A DNA stretch of 64,000 bases from Actinomadura xylanilytica (GTDB lineage: Bacteria; Actinomycetota; Actinomycetes; Streptosporangiales; Streptosporangiaceae): positions 1,047,704 through 1,111,703 of the forward strand of contig NZ_JASNWE010000004.1 of the NCBI RefSeq assembly GCF_030283145.1, written 5' to 3'. The position numbers were made by a program, and so were the translations under genes. Numbering within the stretch: the stretch's first letter is position 1; every line of letters begins with the position of its first letter. Below the pieces are notes generated by a model. That model did no database searches and had not been told where the DNA came from. It worked only from the letters and a program-made list of their open reading frames with translations. Shown piece after piece: positions 8,969-18,102 of this stretch.

Positions 8969-10384
8969 TCAGGCGAGGGCGGCGCCCTCCATCGGCTCGG
9001 GCTCGGCCGGACGGCCGCCGTCCCACAGCGCGGTGAGCGCCGTGGCGGTCAGCACCCGGATGCCGACCCCGACGCACCGCTCGTCGACGTCGAAGTCGCC
9101 GCGGTGCAGGTCGTACTCGGCGGGCGATCCGGGCGTGCGCACACCGAGCCGGGCCAGCGCCCCCGGGATCGACTCCAGGTACCAGCCGAAGTCCTCACCA
9201 CCGAGGCTCTGCGGGGTCGGGACCACGCCCTCCTCACCGATGACCTGCGTCGCGGCGTCGCGGAACATCTGCACGCTCGCGGGGTCGTTCACCGTGGGCG
9301 GCACCCCCCGGACGTACTCCAGCGTCGCCTCCACGTCGTAGGCGGCGGCGACCGACTGGAGCAGCGACTTCATCATGTCCGGCGCGCGGTGCCACGCCTC
9401 GTCGTCGAGGCAGCGCACCGTCCCCTCGGCGATGCCGTCGTCGGGGATGGCGTTGGCGACCGACCCGGCCGACACCCGCCCCCACACCAGCGACAGGCTG
9501 GAGCGCGGGTCGACCCGCCGGGACAGCGCCGAGGGCAGCTCGGTGACGATCTTGGCGAGCGCGTAGACCAGGTCGGCGGTCAGGTGCGGCCGGGCGGTGT
9601 GCCCGCCGGGCCCGGTCACCTTCACGTACACCTTGTCGCAGGCCGCGGTGATCGGCCCGCTGCGCAGGCCGAGCCGCCCCACCTCGTTGCGCGGGTCGCA
9701 GTGCAGCGCGAACGCGCGGTCGACGCCGGCGATGCCGCCGGCCGCGATCACGTCCAGTGCGCCGCCCGGGGTCTCCTCGGCGGGCTGGAACAGCAGCCGC
9801 ACCCGGCCCGGGAGCAGCCCCGCCGCCGCCTGCTGCGCCAGGAACAGCCCGGCGCCCAGCACCATCACGGTGTGCACGTCGTGCCCGCAGGCGTGCGCCA
9901 CGCCCGGCACCGTCGAGCGGTACGGGACGTTCTCCTTCTCGTCCTGCAACGGCAGTGCGTCGATGTCGGCACGCAGCGCGATGGTCGGCCCCTCCTCGGG
10001 ACCGACGTCGCAGAACAGGCCGGTGCCGCGCGGCAGCACCCGCGGCCGGAGGCCGGCCGCGGTGAGCCGCTCGACGACCAGCCGCGTGGTGCGGTGCTCG
10101 GCGTACCCCAGCTCCGGATGCCGGTGCAGGTCGCGGCGGAACGCGATCAGCTCGTCCTCGTGCCGGCGCAGGAACGCGTCGAGCTGCGGCTGAAGCGCCG
10201 CGCCCCGCTCGTCCCGCCGCGCCGATGCCGGGGCGGCCGGTCGGTCGAGTCCGGGCATCACCCCGGGCCCCTGATATGTCATGTGCGCCCCCTGCGCGAT
10301 GGCGGGGCCGGACGGCGCCCGCCGGATGGTCTGCCCTCTGGTGTTGTCGCCGGGCGGGCCGGCCGGCTTCTCAGGGTCCGGCAT
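8969..10384 (-). CDS. M20-family amidohydrolase / metallopeptidase
   Basis: Likely hydrolyses an N-acyl amino acid or related amide in the cytosol. The 471-residue protein carries the M20 metal sites HACGHDVHT, PAEETPGG and LGGEDFGWYLE, with the dimerisation insert after about residue 240. The ATG at 10384 has GGGGGAGG 6 nt upstream, inside the end of the upstream ligase gene (14-nt overlap), so translation is coupled. A second ATG at 10282 would drop a poorly conserved N-terminal tail and has no comparable ribosome site. The exact substrate is not visible. Confidence 0.88.
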   Translation of the reverse strand: MPDPEKPAGPPGDNTRGQTIRRAPSGPAIAQGAHMTYQGPGVMPGLDRPAAPASARRDERGAALQPQLDAFLRRHEDELIAFRRDLHRHPELGYAEHRTTRLVVERLTAAGLRPRVLPRGTGLFCDVGPEEGPTIALRADIDALPLQDEKENVPYRSTVPGVAHACGHDVHTVMVLGAGLFLAQQAAAGLLPGRVRLLFQPAEETPGGALDVIAAGGIAGVDRAFALHCDPRNEVGRLGLRSGPITAACDKVYVKVTGPGGHTARPHLTADLVYALAKIVTELPSALSRRVDPRSSLSLVWGRVSAGSVANAIPDDGIAEGTVRCLDDEAWHRAPDMMKSLLQSVAAAYDVEATLEYVRGVPPTVNDPASVQMFRDAATQVIGEEGVVPTPQSLGGEDFGWYLESIPGALARLGVRTPGSPAEYDLHRGDFDVDERCVGVGIRVLTATALTALWDGGRPAEPEPMEGAALA

Positions 10385-11537
10385 GGGCGACCTCCCCCAG
10401 CGTGACGAATCTGTCCTGTGCGAGCTCGGCGACGGCGGCGTCGACCACGTTCTCCAGCGTCCCGCCCTCGGCGCGGATCGCGCGCTGGCGTTCGTACGGC
10501 GCCCCGTGCGCGAGCACCTCGCTCGCGACCTTGAGCTCCTCGGCGCAGCCGAGCCGGTCGGCCACCGGCTCCAGCTCCCGGATCAGCTCGTAGAGATCGT
10601 CGCGGAGCGGGGCGGTGCTGCCGGTGTCGTCGGTGATGACGGTGGCGTCGAGCCCGTACCTGGTGGCGCGCCACTTGTTGTCGCGGACCACCCAGGCGGC
10701 CGGCCGCGGCAGCGTGTAGCCGCGGTCGAGCTGCTGGTCGAACAGCGTGACGAGGCTCTGGCAGAGCGCGGCGGCCATGCCCACCTCGCGCAGCGTGGGA
10801 ATGCCGTCGAACATCCTGATCTCGATGGTGCCGAAGTCGGGATGCGGGCGGATGTCCCACCAGACCTCCTTGATGGTGCGGATGGTTCCCGCACGCATCA
10901 GGGTGGCCATGTAATCCTCGAAGGCCGCCCAGTCGTCCAACGAGTGGGGAGGTCCGGCCGTCGGGAGCTGACCGAAGACGACGGCCCGGCTGGAGGCCAG
11001 CCCGGTGTCGGCGCCGCTCCAGAACGGGCTCGACGCGGTCAGCGCGAGGAAGTGCGGGAGGTAGGCCGACAGGGCGTTGACGATCGGGATCGCCTTGGCC
11101 ACGTCGGTGATGCCCACGTGCACGTGCACGCCGAACGTCTGGATGCGGCGGGCCAGCCACTGCATCTGCTCGATCAGGTCGGCGTAGCGCTGCACCGGCG
11201 CCATCACCGCGTCGCGCCAGTCGCTGATGGGGTGGGTGCCCATGCAGGCCAGCGTGATGTCGCGCTCGGCGGCGGCGGTCCGCAGCGCGCCGAGCGTGCC
11301 GGCCAGGTCGCGCTTGGCCTCGCCCACGGTGTGACTGATATCGGTCACCACCTCGACCGTCGACTCCATCAGCTCATGCCGGACCTTGGCGAACCCGGCG
11401 CCCTCGGTGAGCGCGGGCAGCGACGCGAGCACCTCGCGCGCGTCCTGCCGCAGGTGCCTGGTGCCGGTGTCGACGAGCTGGATCTCCCACTCGACGCCCA
11501 GCGTCGCCCCGCGGGATGCGTTGAAGTCAATGGCCAC
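10371..11537 (-). CDS. GCS2/YbdK-type carboxylate-amine ligase
   Basis: ATP-dependent ligase of the glutamate-cysteine ligase 2 family, about 388 residues. Visible features are GVEWEIQLVD at the N-terminus (acidic metal/ATP residues), ELMESTVEVVTD, FGVHVHVGI, and FGTIEIRMFDG late in the fold. GTG at 11537 is chosen because GGAGG sits 6 nt upstream; an open frame continues 24 codons upstream but has a Cys-rich unrelated leader. First gene of a two-gene unit with the amidohydrolase, which could act on a related amide. Known family members include gamma-glutamylcysteine-type ligases; the substrate here is unknown. Confidence 0.85.
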   Translation of the reverse strand: MAIDFNASRGATLGVEWEIQLVDTGTRHLRQDAREVLASLPALTEGAGFAKVRHELMESTVEVVTDISHTVGEAKRDLAGTLGALRTAAAERDITLACMGTHPISDWRDAVMAPVQRYADLIEQMQWLARRIQTFGVHVHVGITDVAKAIPIVNALSAYLPHFLALTASSPFWSGADTGLASSRAVVFGQLPTAGPPHSLDDWAAFEDYMATLMRAGTIRTIKEVWWDIRPHPDFGTIEIRMFDGIPTLREVGMAAALCQSLVTLFDQQLDRGYTLPRPAAWVVRDNKWRATRYGLDATVITDDTGSTAPLRDDLYELIRELEPVADRLGCAEELKVASEVLAHGAPYERQRAIRAEGGTLENVVDAAVAELAQDRFVTLGEVAHAGP

Positions 11538-11933
11538 GGCCAACCTCCGTCCACAATCCTTGCAGGTCGTTGCGTGGCACGTGGCGCGATTCGGCCAGCC
11601 GGTCACCAAGCCTGGACGAACGCCGATCCAGGGTCACGTAGCCCCCATGATGACTCCCCGCGCAGGCCGCCTGCCGGGCTCCTCTGCCCTTTGCGGATCA
11701 TTTGACCCGTACGGGCGGGGGACGAACGCGTCCGGCCCCACCTTTCGGTCAGGGTTCACCCCGGCGGCCCCCCTCAAACAGACTAGTCAGTCCGTCCAAA
11801 ATTCTCCCCAATAACGGAGGGTGAGACCCGCCGTTCACCCCTTACGCACCGTGAGTCCCGTCCGTCCCATGCGTCGCCGTCTTTCGCCGGGGGTACCTGT
11901 TCTCCGGATACGTCGCCTAGTCTTCGGAAGGTC
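11538..11933. promoter_or_regulatory. divergent promoter region, ligase / D,D-carboxypeptidase
   Basis: 396 bp without a supported gene. On the plus strand TAGTCT at 11918-11923 is a TANNNT -10 candidate 10 bp before the carboxypeptidase ATG, with GGAAGG between them, giving a very short leader. Nothing else convincing is seen; short open frames here lack ribosome sites. Confidence 0.4.
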
Positions 11934-13244
11934 ATGAGCACCGTTCGCCGCGCCTCCGCCGCGCTCTCCGTGCCGCTGGTCGCGGCTTCCCTGGTCACCC
12001 CCGCCGGGACGGCCCATGCCGCCGCATCCCAGGCCGCCGGACCGCGCGCCGCCGGCAGCGGGGCGCAGAACGCGCCGCCCACCGACCCGGTCGGCGGCCC
12101 GCAGCTCGGCGGCAGGGGGATGGTCGTCAACCAGGAGCCGGGCGTCCCCGCCCCGCCCAAGATCAAGGCCGCGTCCTACCTCATCTCCGACGGCGACACC
12201 GGCCAGGTGCTCGCGGCCAAGGACCCGCACGGCCGCTACCTCTCGGCGAGCACGCTGAAGACCCTCACCGCGCTGACCCTGGTCCCCAAGCTGGACGCCG
12301 GGCGGCTCGTCCGGCCCTCCCAGAAGGCGTGCGACGTCGAGGGCACCAAGGTCGGGCTGACCCCCAAGATGCAGTACAAGGTCTCCGACCTGTTCCACGC
12401 GCTGATGATGATGTCGGCCAACGACGCGGCGGTGGCGCTGGCCGAGGCCGACGGCGGCATGAAGAAGACCCTGGCCGACATGAACGCCGAGGCCGGGCGG
12501 CTGAACGCGCACGACACCCTGGCCGGCTCGCCCGACGGGCTCGACAAGGACCGCGGGCTGAACATCCGCACCCAGCACACCTCGTCCTACGACCTGGCGC
12601 TGATCCTGCGGGAGGGCATGAAGAACCCTGAGTACCGCAAGTACGTGCAGGCCATCGACTTCTTCTTCCCGGCGCCGCCGACCAAGAAGCAGCGCAAGAA
12701 GGGCAAGAAGACCGGCGGCTACCCGATCCACACCCACAACCGGATGCTGGCCGGGCAGGCGCAGGAGTACGACGGCATGCTCGGCGGCAAGAACGGCTAC
12801 ACGGTCACCGCCGGGCAGACCTACGTGGCCGCCGCCAAACGCGGCGAGCACACGATCATCATCTCGCTGATGCGCGCCGACAAGCCGCCGTCCGCGTACG
12901 CCGCCAAGCTGCTCGACTGGGGGTTCGCGGCGCGCGGCAAGGTCAAGCCGGTCGGCACGCTGGTCCCGCCCGGCGACAACGCGAACGGCACCGACACCGG
13001 CAAGGCCGGGAACGACCGGTCCAACAGCCTGCTGCCCACCAACCCGCTGACTCCGGACGACTCCATCCGGGGCTGGGCGCTGCTGGGCGGCGGCGCGGTG
13101 GGGGCCGTCCTCGGCGTGGGGGCCCTGTTCCTGGTGCTGCGACGGCGCCGGCGCGGCGGCTACGTCGCCCCGGCCGGCGCGGCGGCGGGGCGGGCACCCC
13201 GTCCGCCCGCCGACGCCTCGCCCGACAACCCGTACGACCAGTAG
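11934..13244 (+). CDS. D-alanyl-D-alanine carboxypeptidase (S11), membrane-anchored
   Basis: Penicillin-binding enzyme that trims the terminal D-Ala of peptidoglycan pentapeptides outside the membrane. The 436-residue protein has an N-terminal signal peptide (about 1-30), the active-site motifs SxxK (S106-TLK109), SxN (S161-A-N163) and KxG (K286-N-G288), a Pro/Asn-rich linker, one C-terminal transmembrane helix (about 381-402) and a short basic cytosolic tail. Anchoring by a real helix is the usual actinobacterial arrangement. A Lys-rich loop (KKQRKKGKK) lies before the last motif. ATG preceded by GGAAGG. Confidence 0.93.
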   Translation: MSTVRRASAALSVPLVAASLVTPAGTAHAAASQAAGPRAAGSGAQNAPPTDPVGGPQLGGRGMVVNQEPGVPAPPKIKAASYLISDGDTGQVLAAKDPHGRYLSASTLKTLTALTLVPKLDAGRLVRPSQKACDVEGTKVGLTPKMQYKVSDLFHALMMMSANDAAVALAEADGGMKKTLADMNAEAGRLNAHDTLAGSPDGLDKDRGLNIRTQHTSSYDLALILREGMKNPEYRKYVQAIDFFFPAPPTKKQRKKGKKTGGYPIHTHNRMLAGQAQEYDGMLGGKNGYTVTAGQTYVAAAKRGEHTIIISLMRADKPPSAYAAKLLDWGFAARGKVKPVGTLVPPGDNANGTDTGKAGNDRSNSLLPTNPLTPDDSIRGWALLGGGAVGAVLGVGALFLVLRRRRRGGYVAPAGAAAGRAPRPPADASPDNPYDQ

Positions 13245-13266
13245 AGCTGGAGGAGGGTAGGGCCGG

Positions 13267-14352
13267 TCAGCCGGTGCGGCCGGCCGGTTCCGTCGGTCCC
13301 GTGACCCGCGAGGCCCCGCCCTGACCGCCTTCGCCCGCGACGCCCGCATCGGCAGGGCCGGCGACGATCCCCGGCCCAGACTCGGTATCCGGCTCGGACT
13401 CAGCCGCGGGCTCGGTCGCAGGCTCGGTCGCGGCGTCGGCGTCGGCCTTCAGGACGACCCGGCGGGTCGCCGTCCAGGCCGCGGCGAACAGCAGGAACCG
13501 CGACACGAAGTTGATCCACACCATCAGCCCGACCAGCACCGCGAACGAGGCGTACACGGGGTTCCGCGTCGTCTGGGCGAGCAGCAGCGTCGCGCTCTGC
13601 TTCAGGATCTCGAACCCGACCGCGCCGAACAGCGCGCCCCTGGCGATCCGCCGCCACGGCGCGCGGGTGCCCGACAGCCGGGAGAACAGGAACAGGAAGA
13701 TCACCGTGTTGACGCCGACCGCCAGCGCCAGGGACAGCAGCCGCAGCCCGGTCCCCGCGCCGGGGACCGAGCCGAGCCCCACCTGGTCGAGCACGGCATG
13801 GCTGGTCGAGGTGGCGACCGTCGTCACCGCCATGCCGAGCACGAGCGCCGCGCCGAGGAAGGCCAGCACCGCGGCGTCCCAGAGCTTCTTCACGAGGAAG
13901 TTGCCGTCTCCGTTGGGCTCGTTGCCCCAGATGTCGCGCAGCGACTCGCGCAGCACCTGCACCCAGCCGAGCCCGGTGAACAGCAGCGCGGCCAGGCCGA
14001 CCAGGCCGACGGTGGCCTTGGACTTGGCGATCTCCTGCACCTGGAGCTGGTCGGACAGGCCCGGCAGCAGCGAGTTGACCGCCCGGACGAAGTAGTCGCG
14101 GGCCTCGTCGCTCACCCCGACCAGGTAGCCGAGCAGCGAGTACGCCAGCGCCAGCAGCGGGAAGAAGGACAGGAACCCGTACGAGGTGAGCGCGGCGGCC
14201 AGGCGGTCGCCGCGCCGTTCCTGGTAGCGCCCGTACGCGCGGCCGAGATGGTCGAGCCAGCCCCAGCGGGCCCGCGCCGCGCGCAGCAGGCGCTTGGCCG
14301 CCTCGGTCAGCGCGCCCACCCGGCGCCGGCCCTCGTTGATCACCTGAGGCAT
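13267..14352 (-). CDS. YihY/BrkB-family integral membrane protein
   Basis: Protein of 361 residues with about six hydrophobic helices and the YihY/UPF0761 signature at the first helix (LAAALTSYGFLSFFPLLAL). The C-terminal ~70 residues are Glu/Pro/Gly-rich and probably disordered. ATG 14352 has no Shine-Dalgarno but lies 6 nt after TACGTT (14359-14364), the geometry of a leaderless mRNA; the GTG nine codons upstream is then excluded. It converges with the carboxypeptidase gene (22 bp between stops). Function is unknown in the family; the old ribonuclease BN name is a misassignment. Confidence 0.85.
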   Translation of the reverse strand: MPQVINEGRRRVGALTEAAKRLLRAARARWGWLDHLGRAYGRYQERRGDRLAAALTSYGFLSFFPLLALAYSLLGYLVGVSDEARDYFVRAVNSLLPGLSDQLQVQEIAKSKATVGLVGLAALLFTGLGWVQVLRESLRDIWGNEPNGDGNFLVKKLWDAAVLAFLGAALVLGMAVTTVATSTSHAVLDQVGLGSVPGAGTGLRLLSLALAVGVNTVIFLFLFSRLSGTRAPWRRIARGALFGAVGFEILKQSATLLLAQTTRNPVYASFAVLVGLMVWINFVSRFLLFAAAWTATRRVVLKADADAATEPATEPAAESEPDTESGPGIVAGPADAGVAGEGGQGGASRVTGPTEPAGRTG

Positions 14353-14358
14353 GTACGC

Positions 14359-14364
14359 AACGTA
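14359..14364 (-). promoter_or_regulatory. -10 box for leaderless YihY-family mRNA
   Basis: TACGTT, 6 nt before the ATG on the minus strand. No -35 hexamer is evident. Confidence 0.4.
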
Positions 14365-14412
14365 CCCAGGCGAACGCACTCGATGCGGCGCGGGGCGGCC
14401 GGACGGGCGCCG

Positions 14413-15015
14413 TTACGCGCCCGGCGCGGCACCGAACACGAAGTCGCGCTGGGGGCGCCACACCCCGTCGCGGCCGTGCTCGTACAGGGAGAAGCCCCAC
14501 ACCTCGAAGTCGGCCCGGTACCCGGCGAGCTCCTTGAACGCCCGGTCCATGACCTCCTCGGGGAGGTGGTGGGCGATCGTCACGTGCGGGTGGTAGGGGA
14601 AGGTCGGCTCCCGCACGAGCGGCCCCGACGCCACCCGCGCCTGGAGTTGCTCGCAGCCGCCGATCCCGTCGGCCAGCGCGACGAACACCACCGGCGAGAC
14701 GGGACGGAACGTGCCGGTGCCGCGCAGCCTGATCCAGAACGCCCGCTCGGTGCGGGCGATCCGGACCAGGTGGTCCTCGATCCCGGCCATCGCCGCGCCG
14801 TCCACCGTCGTCGGGGGCAGCAGCGTGATGTGGGTCGGGATCGCGGTCGCGAGCGGGTCGCCGAACGACTCGCGGCGGCGCTGGAGCCGCCGGCCGTACG
14901 GCTCGGGGATCGGGATCGCCACCCCGATCGTGCGGGCGCCGTCCCGCGCCGGTACCGCCGGGTCGCGGGCGCCGTCGCCCGGGGCCGGCTCCGGGGCCGC
15001 CCGGTCAGCGGCCAC
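14413..15015 (-). CDS. 2'-5' RNA ligase / LigT-like two-histidine phosphoesterase
   Basis: 200-residue protein of the 2H superfamily. The two catalytic HxT motifs are visible as HITLLPP (N-terminal half) and HVTIAHH (C-terminal half). The first ~30 residues are Ala/Pro-rich. The GTG start overlaps the trpS stop by 11 nt, so it is the downstream partner of trpS. The family acts on 2',3'-cyclic phosphate or 2'-5' linked RNA ends; the physiological substrate in actinomycetes is unknown. Confidence 0.85.
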   Translation of the reverse strand: MAADRAAPEPAPGDGARDPAVPARDGARTIGVAIPIPEPYGRRLQRRRESFGDPLATAIPTHITLLPPTTVDGAAMAGIEDHLVRIARTERAFWIRLRGTGTFRPVSPVVFVALADGIGGCEQLQARVASGPLVREPTFPYHPHVTIAHHLPEEVMDRAFKELAGYRADFEVWGFSLYEHGRDGVWRPQRDFVFGAAPGA

Positions 15016-16075
15016 GTCCCACGAATCCCACCCGGTCGCGCACGATCTCCATCGTCCGCGCGGCGACCTGCGAGGCGCGGTCCGCGCCCTGGGCCAGGAG
15101 CCGGTCGAGCTCCTGCTCGTCGGCCAGCAGCTTGTGCGTGCGCTCCCGGATCGGCGTGAACGTGTCGAGCACGACCTGGGCGAGGTCCTTCTTGAACTGG
15201 CCGTAGCCGGTGCCCGCGTAGCGGCCCTCCAGATCGGCGACCGGGGTGCCCTCCAGCGCGGAGAAGATGCGCAACAGGTTGGTGACGCCGGCCTTGTTCT
15301 CCTCGTCGTAGCGGACGTCGGTGCCGGTGTCGGTGACCGCGCGCATGATCTTCTTGCGCATCGGCCCCGGGTCCTCCAGCACGTCCACGATGCCCTGCGG
15401 GGACGAGGCCGACTTGCTCATCTTGGCGGTCGGGTCCTGGAGATCGGTGATCTTGGCGGCGCCGGCCGGGATGTGCGCCTCGGGCACCACGAAGGTGTCG
15501 CCGAACCGGTGGTTGAACCGCTGCGCGAGGGTGCGGGTCAGCTCCAGGTGCTGCCGCTGGTCCTCGCCGACCGGGACCCGGAGGTCGCGCTCGCCCTCCC
15601 CCGGCTCGGGCGAGTAGAGCAGGATGTCGGCGGCCTGGAGCACCGGATAGGTGAACAGGCCCACGGTCGTGCCCGACGTGCCCTGCTTAGCCGACTTGTC
15701 CTTGAACTGGGTCATCCGGCCCGCCTCGCCGAACCCGGTGAGGCTGCCCAGCACCCACGCCAGCTCGGCGTGCTCGGGCACGTGGCTCTGGAGGAAGAGG
15801 GTCGAACGGTCCTGGTCGAGCCCCATCGCCAGCAGCTGCGCCGCCGACACCCGGGACCGGACCCGCAGCGCGGCCGGGTCGTAGGCGACGGTGATCGCGT
15901 GCATGTCGACCACGCAGTAGAACGCCTCGTGCGTGTCCTGCATGGCGATCCACTGCCGCAGCGCGCCCAGGTAGTTGCCGAGATGGAACGAGCCGGCGGT
16001 CGGCTGGATGCCGGAGAACACGCGCGGGGTCGCGGTGCCGCTGGCGGGGCTGCTGGGGCTGGACGCTTCGGACAT
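15005..16075 (-). CDS. trpS: tryptophanyl-tRNA synthetase
   Basis: Charges tRNA-Trp. About 356 residues, normal for bacterial TrpRS. Class I motifs: [19 protein letters not shown] with the HIGH-like HLGN, and KMSKS followed by ASSPQG. The ATG at 16075 lies 18 bp after the stop of the CBS-protein gene, so trpS is probably cotranscribed with it and with the LigT-like gene. There is no room for a Trp attenuator directly upstream. Confidence 0.96.
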   Translation of the reverse strand: MSEASSPSSPASGTATPRVFSGIQPTAGSFHLGNYLGALRQWIAMQDTHEAFYCVVDMHAITVAYDPAALRVRSRVSAAQLLAMGLDQDRSTLFLQSHVPEHAELAWVLGSLTGFGEAGRMTQFKDKSAKQGTSGTTVGLFTYPVLQAADILLYSPEPGEGERDLRVPVGEDQRQHLELTRTLAQRFNHRFGDTFVVPEAHIPAGAAKITDLQDPTAKMSKSASSPQGIVDVLEDPGPMRKKIMRAVTDTGTDVRYDEENKAGVTNLLRIFSALEGTPVADLEGRYAGTGYGQFKKDLAQVVLDTFTPIRERTHKLLADEQELDRLLAQGADRASQVAARTMEIVRDRVGFVGRGR

Positions 16076-16093
16076 GTGCACAGACCGATTCTC

Positions 16094-17035
16094 TCAGGCC
16101 TCATTCGAGGCGGTGTCGCCGGTGGAGGTGGCGGACGTGGAGGTGGCGGACGCCGCGAGCGGCACCACCACCGCCTGCGGCGTGACGCGCACGCGGGCCA
16201 CCCGCCGGCCGTCCATCCGGGCGACCGCGAGGCGGCGGCCCGCGGCCTCCACCGAGTCGCCCTCGGCGGGGACCTGCCCGAGCGCCGCCATGATGTGGCC
16301 GGCGACCGTCTCGTAGGGCCCGGCGGGCAGCCGGATGCCGGTCTCGGCGGCGAAGTCGTCCAGATTGAGCAGGCCGTCGACCTCGACCACCCCACCGTGC
16401 AGGCGCCGCGCCTGCGCGTCCTGCACATCATATTCATCCCGGATGTCGCCGATCAGTTCCTCCAGGAGGTCCTCCAGCGTGACGATCCCCGCGGTGCCGC
16501 CGTACTCGTCCAGGACGACCGCCAGGTGGCAGCGCTCCCTGCGCATCTCCGACAGCACCGGCAGCACCCGCTGCGACGGCGGCAGGAACTTCACCGGCCG
16601 CACCAGCTTCCCGACCGGGGCGGCCCGGTCGGGGACCTCGGGAACCAGCAGGTCGCGGATGTGCACGAACCCGATGACCTCGTCGTGGGAGTCCCGGCAC
16701 ACCGGGAACCGGGAGTGCGGGCTGCCCGCGGCGATCCGGGCGGCGGCGGCCAGCGGGAGCGCCGCGTCCAGGAACACCACCTCCGTGCGCGGCACCAGGA
16801 CCTCGCGCAGCGGACGCTCCCCCGCCGCGAACACCTCCTCGATCAGCGCCCGCTCGTCCGCGGGGAGCGCGGTGGTCTCGGCGACCAGCGCCCGCATCCG
16901 CTCGGCGGTGAGCTCCTCGCGCAGCGCGCGCGGATCGCCCCCGGCGAGCCGCACCACGAGGTCGGTCGACCGTGACAGCAGCCATACCAGCGGGCGGGCG
17001 GCCCGCCGGGGCGCCCCGCGCGACATCCGGTCCAT
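16094..17035 (-). CDS. CorC/hemolysin-type CBS-domain protein lacking the DUF21 membrane domain
   Basis: 313 residues. Order: a short segment matching the end of the usual membrane part (PLVWLLSRSTDLVVRLAGGD), the linker LTAERMRALV, a CBS pair (about 80-200, with VPRTEVVFLD and LDEYGGTAGIVTLEDLLEELIGDI split across it), and a CorC/HlyC transporter-associated domain (about 215-290). Full-length relatives carry about 140 N-terminal residues with DUF21 helices; here only 103 bp separate the ATG from galE, so they are absent. The ATG has GGGGAAGGG about 7 nt upstream, so the short form looks expressed. Adenosine-nucleotide sensing by CBS is known for the family; the role without the membrane part is unclear. 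Confidence 0.85.
   Translation of the reverse strand: MDRMSRGAPRRAARPLVWLLSRSTDLVVRLAGGDPRALREELTAERMRALVAETTALPADERALIEEVFAAGERPLREVLVPRTEVVFLDAALPLAAAARIAAGSPHSRFPVCRDSHDEVIGFVHIRDLLVPEVPDRAAPVGKLVRPVKFLPPSQRVLPVLSEMRRERCHLAVVLDEYGGTAGIVTLEDLLEELIGDIRDEYDVQDAQARRLHGGVVEVDGLLNLDDFAAETGIRLPAGPYETVAGHIMAALGQVPAEGDSVEAAGRRLAVARMDGRRVARVRVTPQAVVVPLAASATSTSATSTGDTASNEA
16122..16151. repeat. 15-bp perfect tandem duplication in the CBS-protein tail
   Basis: gtggaggtggcggac occurs twice head to tail and encodes a repeated Ser/Ala/Thr motif near the C-terminus. In-frame slippage product. Confidence 0.85.
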
Positions 17036-17138
17036 GGGTTCACCCTTCCCCGCTCACCGTTCCGGATAGCCTGGGGCGTCCGGCGGCACGATCGGTCGTT
17101 TCCGGCATTGCACCGTTCCATGATTCTGGAGGTCGTTC

Positions 17139-18092
17139 GTGAAACTGCTCGTCACCGGAGGCGCCGGCTACATCGGCAGTGTCGTCACGGCCCAGCTCCT
17201 GGAGGCCGGGCACCGGGTGGTCGTGCTCGACGACCTCACCACCGGGCACGAGGACGCGGTCCCCGCCGGCGCGCGGCTGGTGCGCGGCACCCTGCGGGAC
17301 GAGGCGTTCGACGTCCTGGACGGCGGCGGCTTCGACGCGGTGCTGCACTTCGCGGCCAAGTCCCTGGTCGGCGAGTCGGTCGAGAAGCCCGGCCTGTACT
17401 GGGACAAGAACCTCGGCGAGTCGCTGGCCCTGCTCGACGCGATGAGCCGCGCGGGCGTGGCCCGCATCGTGTTCTCCTCGACCGCGGCGACCTACGGCGA
17501 GCCCGAGTCCGCCCCGATCCCGGAGACGGCCCCGACCCGGCCCACCAACCCCTACGGCGCGTCCAAGCTGGCGATCGACACCGCGCTCGCCGAGTACGCC
17601 CGGCTGCACGGCGTCGGCGGGGTCTCGCTGCGCTACTTCAACGTCGCGGGCGCGCGCGGGGCGCAGGGCGAGCGGCACACCGTGGAGACCCACCTGATCC
17701 CCAACGTGCTCAAGGTCGCGCTCGGCGAGCGCGAGTCGGTGCAGATGTTCGGCGAGGACTACCCGACGCCCGACGGCACCTGCCTGCGCGACTACATCCA
17801 CGTCGTCGACCTCGGCGACGCGCACCGGCTCGCGCTGGAGGCGTGCACGCCCGGCACCCACCAGATCTTCAACCTCGGCAGCGGCCGGGGCTACTCGGTC
17901 CGCGAGGTGATCGAGGTCTGCCGCGAGGTGACCGGCCACCCGATCCCGGCGTCGGTGAGCCCGCGCCGGCCCGGCGACCCGGCGGTGCTGGTGGCCTCGT
18001 CCGACAAGATCAGGACGGAGCTCGGCTGGAAGCCCGAGCTCGACCTGCGGGCGATGGTCTCCGACGCCTGGACCTTCATCCGGTCCCGCTGA
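17139..18092 (+). CDS. galE: UDP-glucose 4-epimerase
   Basis: Interconverts UDP-glucose and UDP-galactose with bound NAD. 317 residues, extended SDR fold: GGAGYIGS at the N-terminus, SSTAATYG, catalytic [13 protein letters not shown], and [17 protein letters not shown] 17139 has GGAGG 6 nt upstream. It is followed after 10 bp by galK, forming a galE-galK unit; galT is absent from this window. Confidence 0.95.
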   Translation: MKLLVTGGAGYIGSVVTAQLLEAGHRVVVLDDLTTGHEDAVPAGARLVRGTLRDEAFDVLDGGGFDAVLHFAAKSLVGESVEKPGLYWDKNLGESLALLDAMSRAGVARIVFSSTAATYGEPESAPIPETAPTRPTNPYGASKLAIDTALAEYARLHGVGGVSLRYFNVAGARGAQGERHTVETHLIPNVLKVALGERESVQMFGEDYPTPDGTCLRDYIHVVDLGDAHRLALEACTPGTHQIFNLGSGRGYSVREVIEVCREVTGHPIPASVSPRRPGDPAVLVASSDKIRTELGWKPELDLRAMVSDAWTFIRSR

Positions 18093-18102
18093 CCGGGCAC
18101 CG

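Noticed and set aside
11783-12166. Minus-strand ORF overlapping the start of the D,D-carboxypeptidase gene
   Set aside because: It is antisense to the signal peptide region, has no ribosome site and no family features.
16076-16093. Trp-responsive leader or T-box before trpS
   Set aside because: Only 18 bp separate trpS from the preceding gene, with no room for a leader or riboswitch.
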